From assembly GCA_047975195.1 (NCBI GenBank), contig JBKEDB010000025.1:62001-126000 (forward strand): DNA of 64,000 nt, read 5' to 3'. This document shows positions 63,849 through 64,000 of this stretch, piece after piece (within the stretch, counting starts at the first letter, position 1; each line of letters begins with the position of its first letter). Both the position numbers and the translations under genes were made by a program. This stretch comes from Cumulibacter sp047975195 (GTDB taxonomy: Bacteria; Actinomycetota; Actinomycetes; Mycobacteriales; Antricoccaceae). Below the pieces are notes generated by a model that was not told where the DNA came from, did not search any database, and worked only from the letters and a program-made list of their open reading frames with translations.

Positions 63849-64000
63849 ATGTCGACGGCCTTGGTGGTCGGGCTGGGGAATCCGGGCCCGCAGTACGCCG
63901 CCACCCGACACAATGCCGGGTGGCTGGCCGTGGACGTACTCGCGCGACGGTCCGGTGCCTCATTCAAGCGGCACCGGACCGGAGCCGAGATCGCCGAGAC
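63849..64000 (+). CDS. pth: Peptidyl-tRNA hydrolase, N-terminal part
   Basis: About 50 residues are visible before the window ends. VVGLGNPGPQYAATRHNAGW is the family signature, including the asparagine and the catalytic histidine (HNAG). Pth releases peptidyl groups from stalled tRNA. It runs off the right edge and is probably cotranscribed with rplY. Confidence 0.9.
   Translation, partial: MSTALVVGLGNPGPQYAATRHNAGWLAVDVLARRSGASFKRHRTGAEIAE

Noticed and set aside
1..64000. CRISPR arrays, insertion sequences, rRNA genes, phage genes
   Set aside because: No regular spacer-repeat pattern, transposase, integrase or rRNA sequence was seen; the only tRNA found is tRNA-Gln.

Overview
The window is high-GC actinobacterial DNA. 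It carries two RpfB-type resuscitation-promoting factors, an F420-dependent glucose-6-phosphate dehydrogenase, a type VII secretion (ESX) core, a protein O-mannosyltransferase and an ectoine operon. The right half keeps the gene order known from Mycobacterium and relatives: metG, tatD, rpfB, ksgA, ispE and, further on, tRNA-Gln, glmU, prs, rplY, pth. I cannot name the genus from sequence alone.

Layout. 1-3.8 kb: the end of a nitroreductase and a VWA/MoxR-type ATPase pair. 3.9-7.0 kb: an SDR, an enoyl reductase-like flavoprotein and an AphA-like PadR regulator, with a matching palindromic operator. 7.0-14.4 kb: a strongly decayed catabolic region with a LysR regulator, a truncated peptide-binding protein, an intact DUF35/SCP-x thiolase-like pair, two frameshifted CaiB-type CoA-transferases and a broken PIG-L deacetylase. 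14.6-22.6 kb: a flavin disulfide oxidoreductase, a compact divergent T7SS core (eccB, eccD / eccC), a small protein and a universal stress protein. 22.8-32.1 kb: NUDIX, fgd, gdhA, ogt, glpD, a Fic gene with one frameshift, an enoyl-CoA hydratase with an alpha/beta hydrolase, and an LLM oxidoreductase. 32.1-37.1 kb: a WYL regulator, a DinB remnant and two ABC systems in which all four transporter genes carry a frameshift or stop. 37.2-40.4 kb: ectABCD, intact, with a clear terminator. 41-53.3 kb: RNA methyltransferases, O-mannosyltransferase, rsmI, corA, metG, tatD, two rpf genes, ksgA, ispE. 53.7-64 kb: a broken DUF222/HNH gene behind a LexA-like site, TetR, a fatty-acid desaturase, tRNA-Gln, glmU, prs, a nitronate monooxygenase-like gene, an unknown anchored protein, rplY and the start of pth.

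The main pattern is gene decay. Twelve loci are disrupted by single-base indels (mostly in short homopolymers), nonsense codons or deletions, while about 20 housekeeping genes are intact. That contrast favours real pseudogene formation, but homopolymer sequencing error cannot be excluded from one sequence. The most distinctive regulatory signals are the TATGCA-N6-TGCATA palindrome ahead of the PadR operon, three copies of GTGACAYTG at the start of the class II Fic gene whose product has its own winged-helix end, and a perfect palindrome in front of the GntR-ABC operon. Two enzymes deserve a biochemical look: the thiolase-fold protein that lacks the thiolase cysteine next to a DUF35 protein without zinc cysteines, and the short three-gene T7SS.
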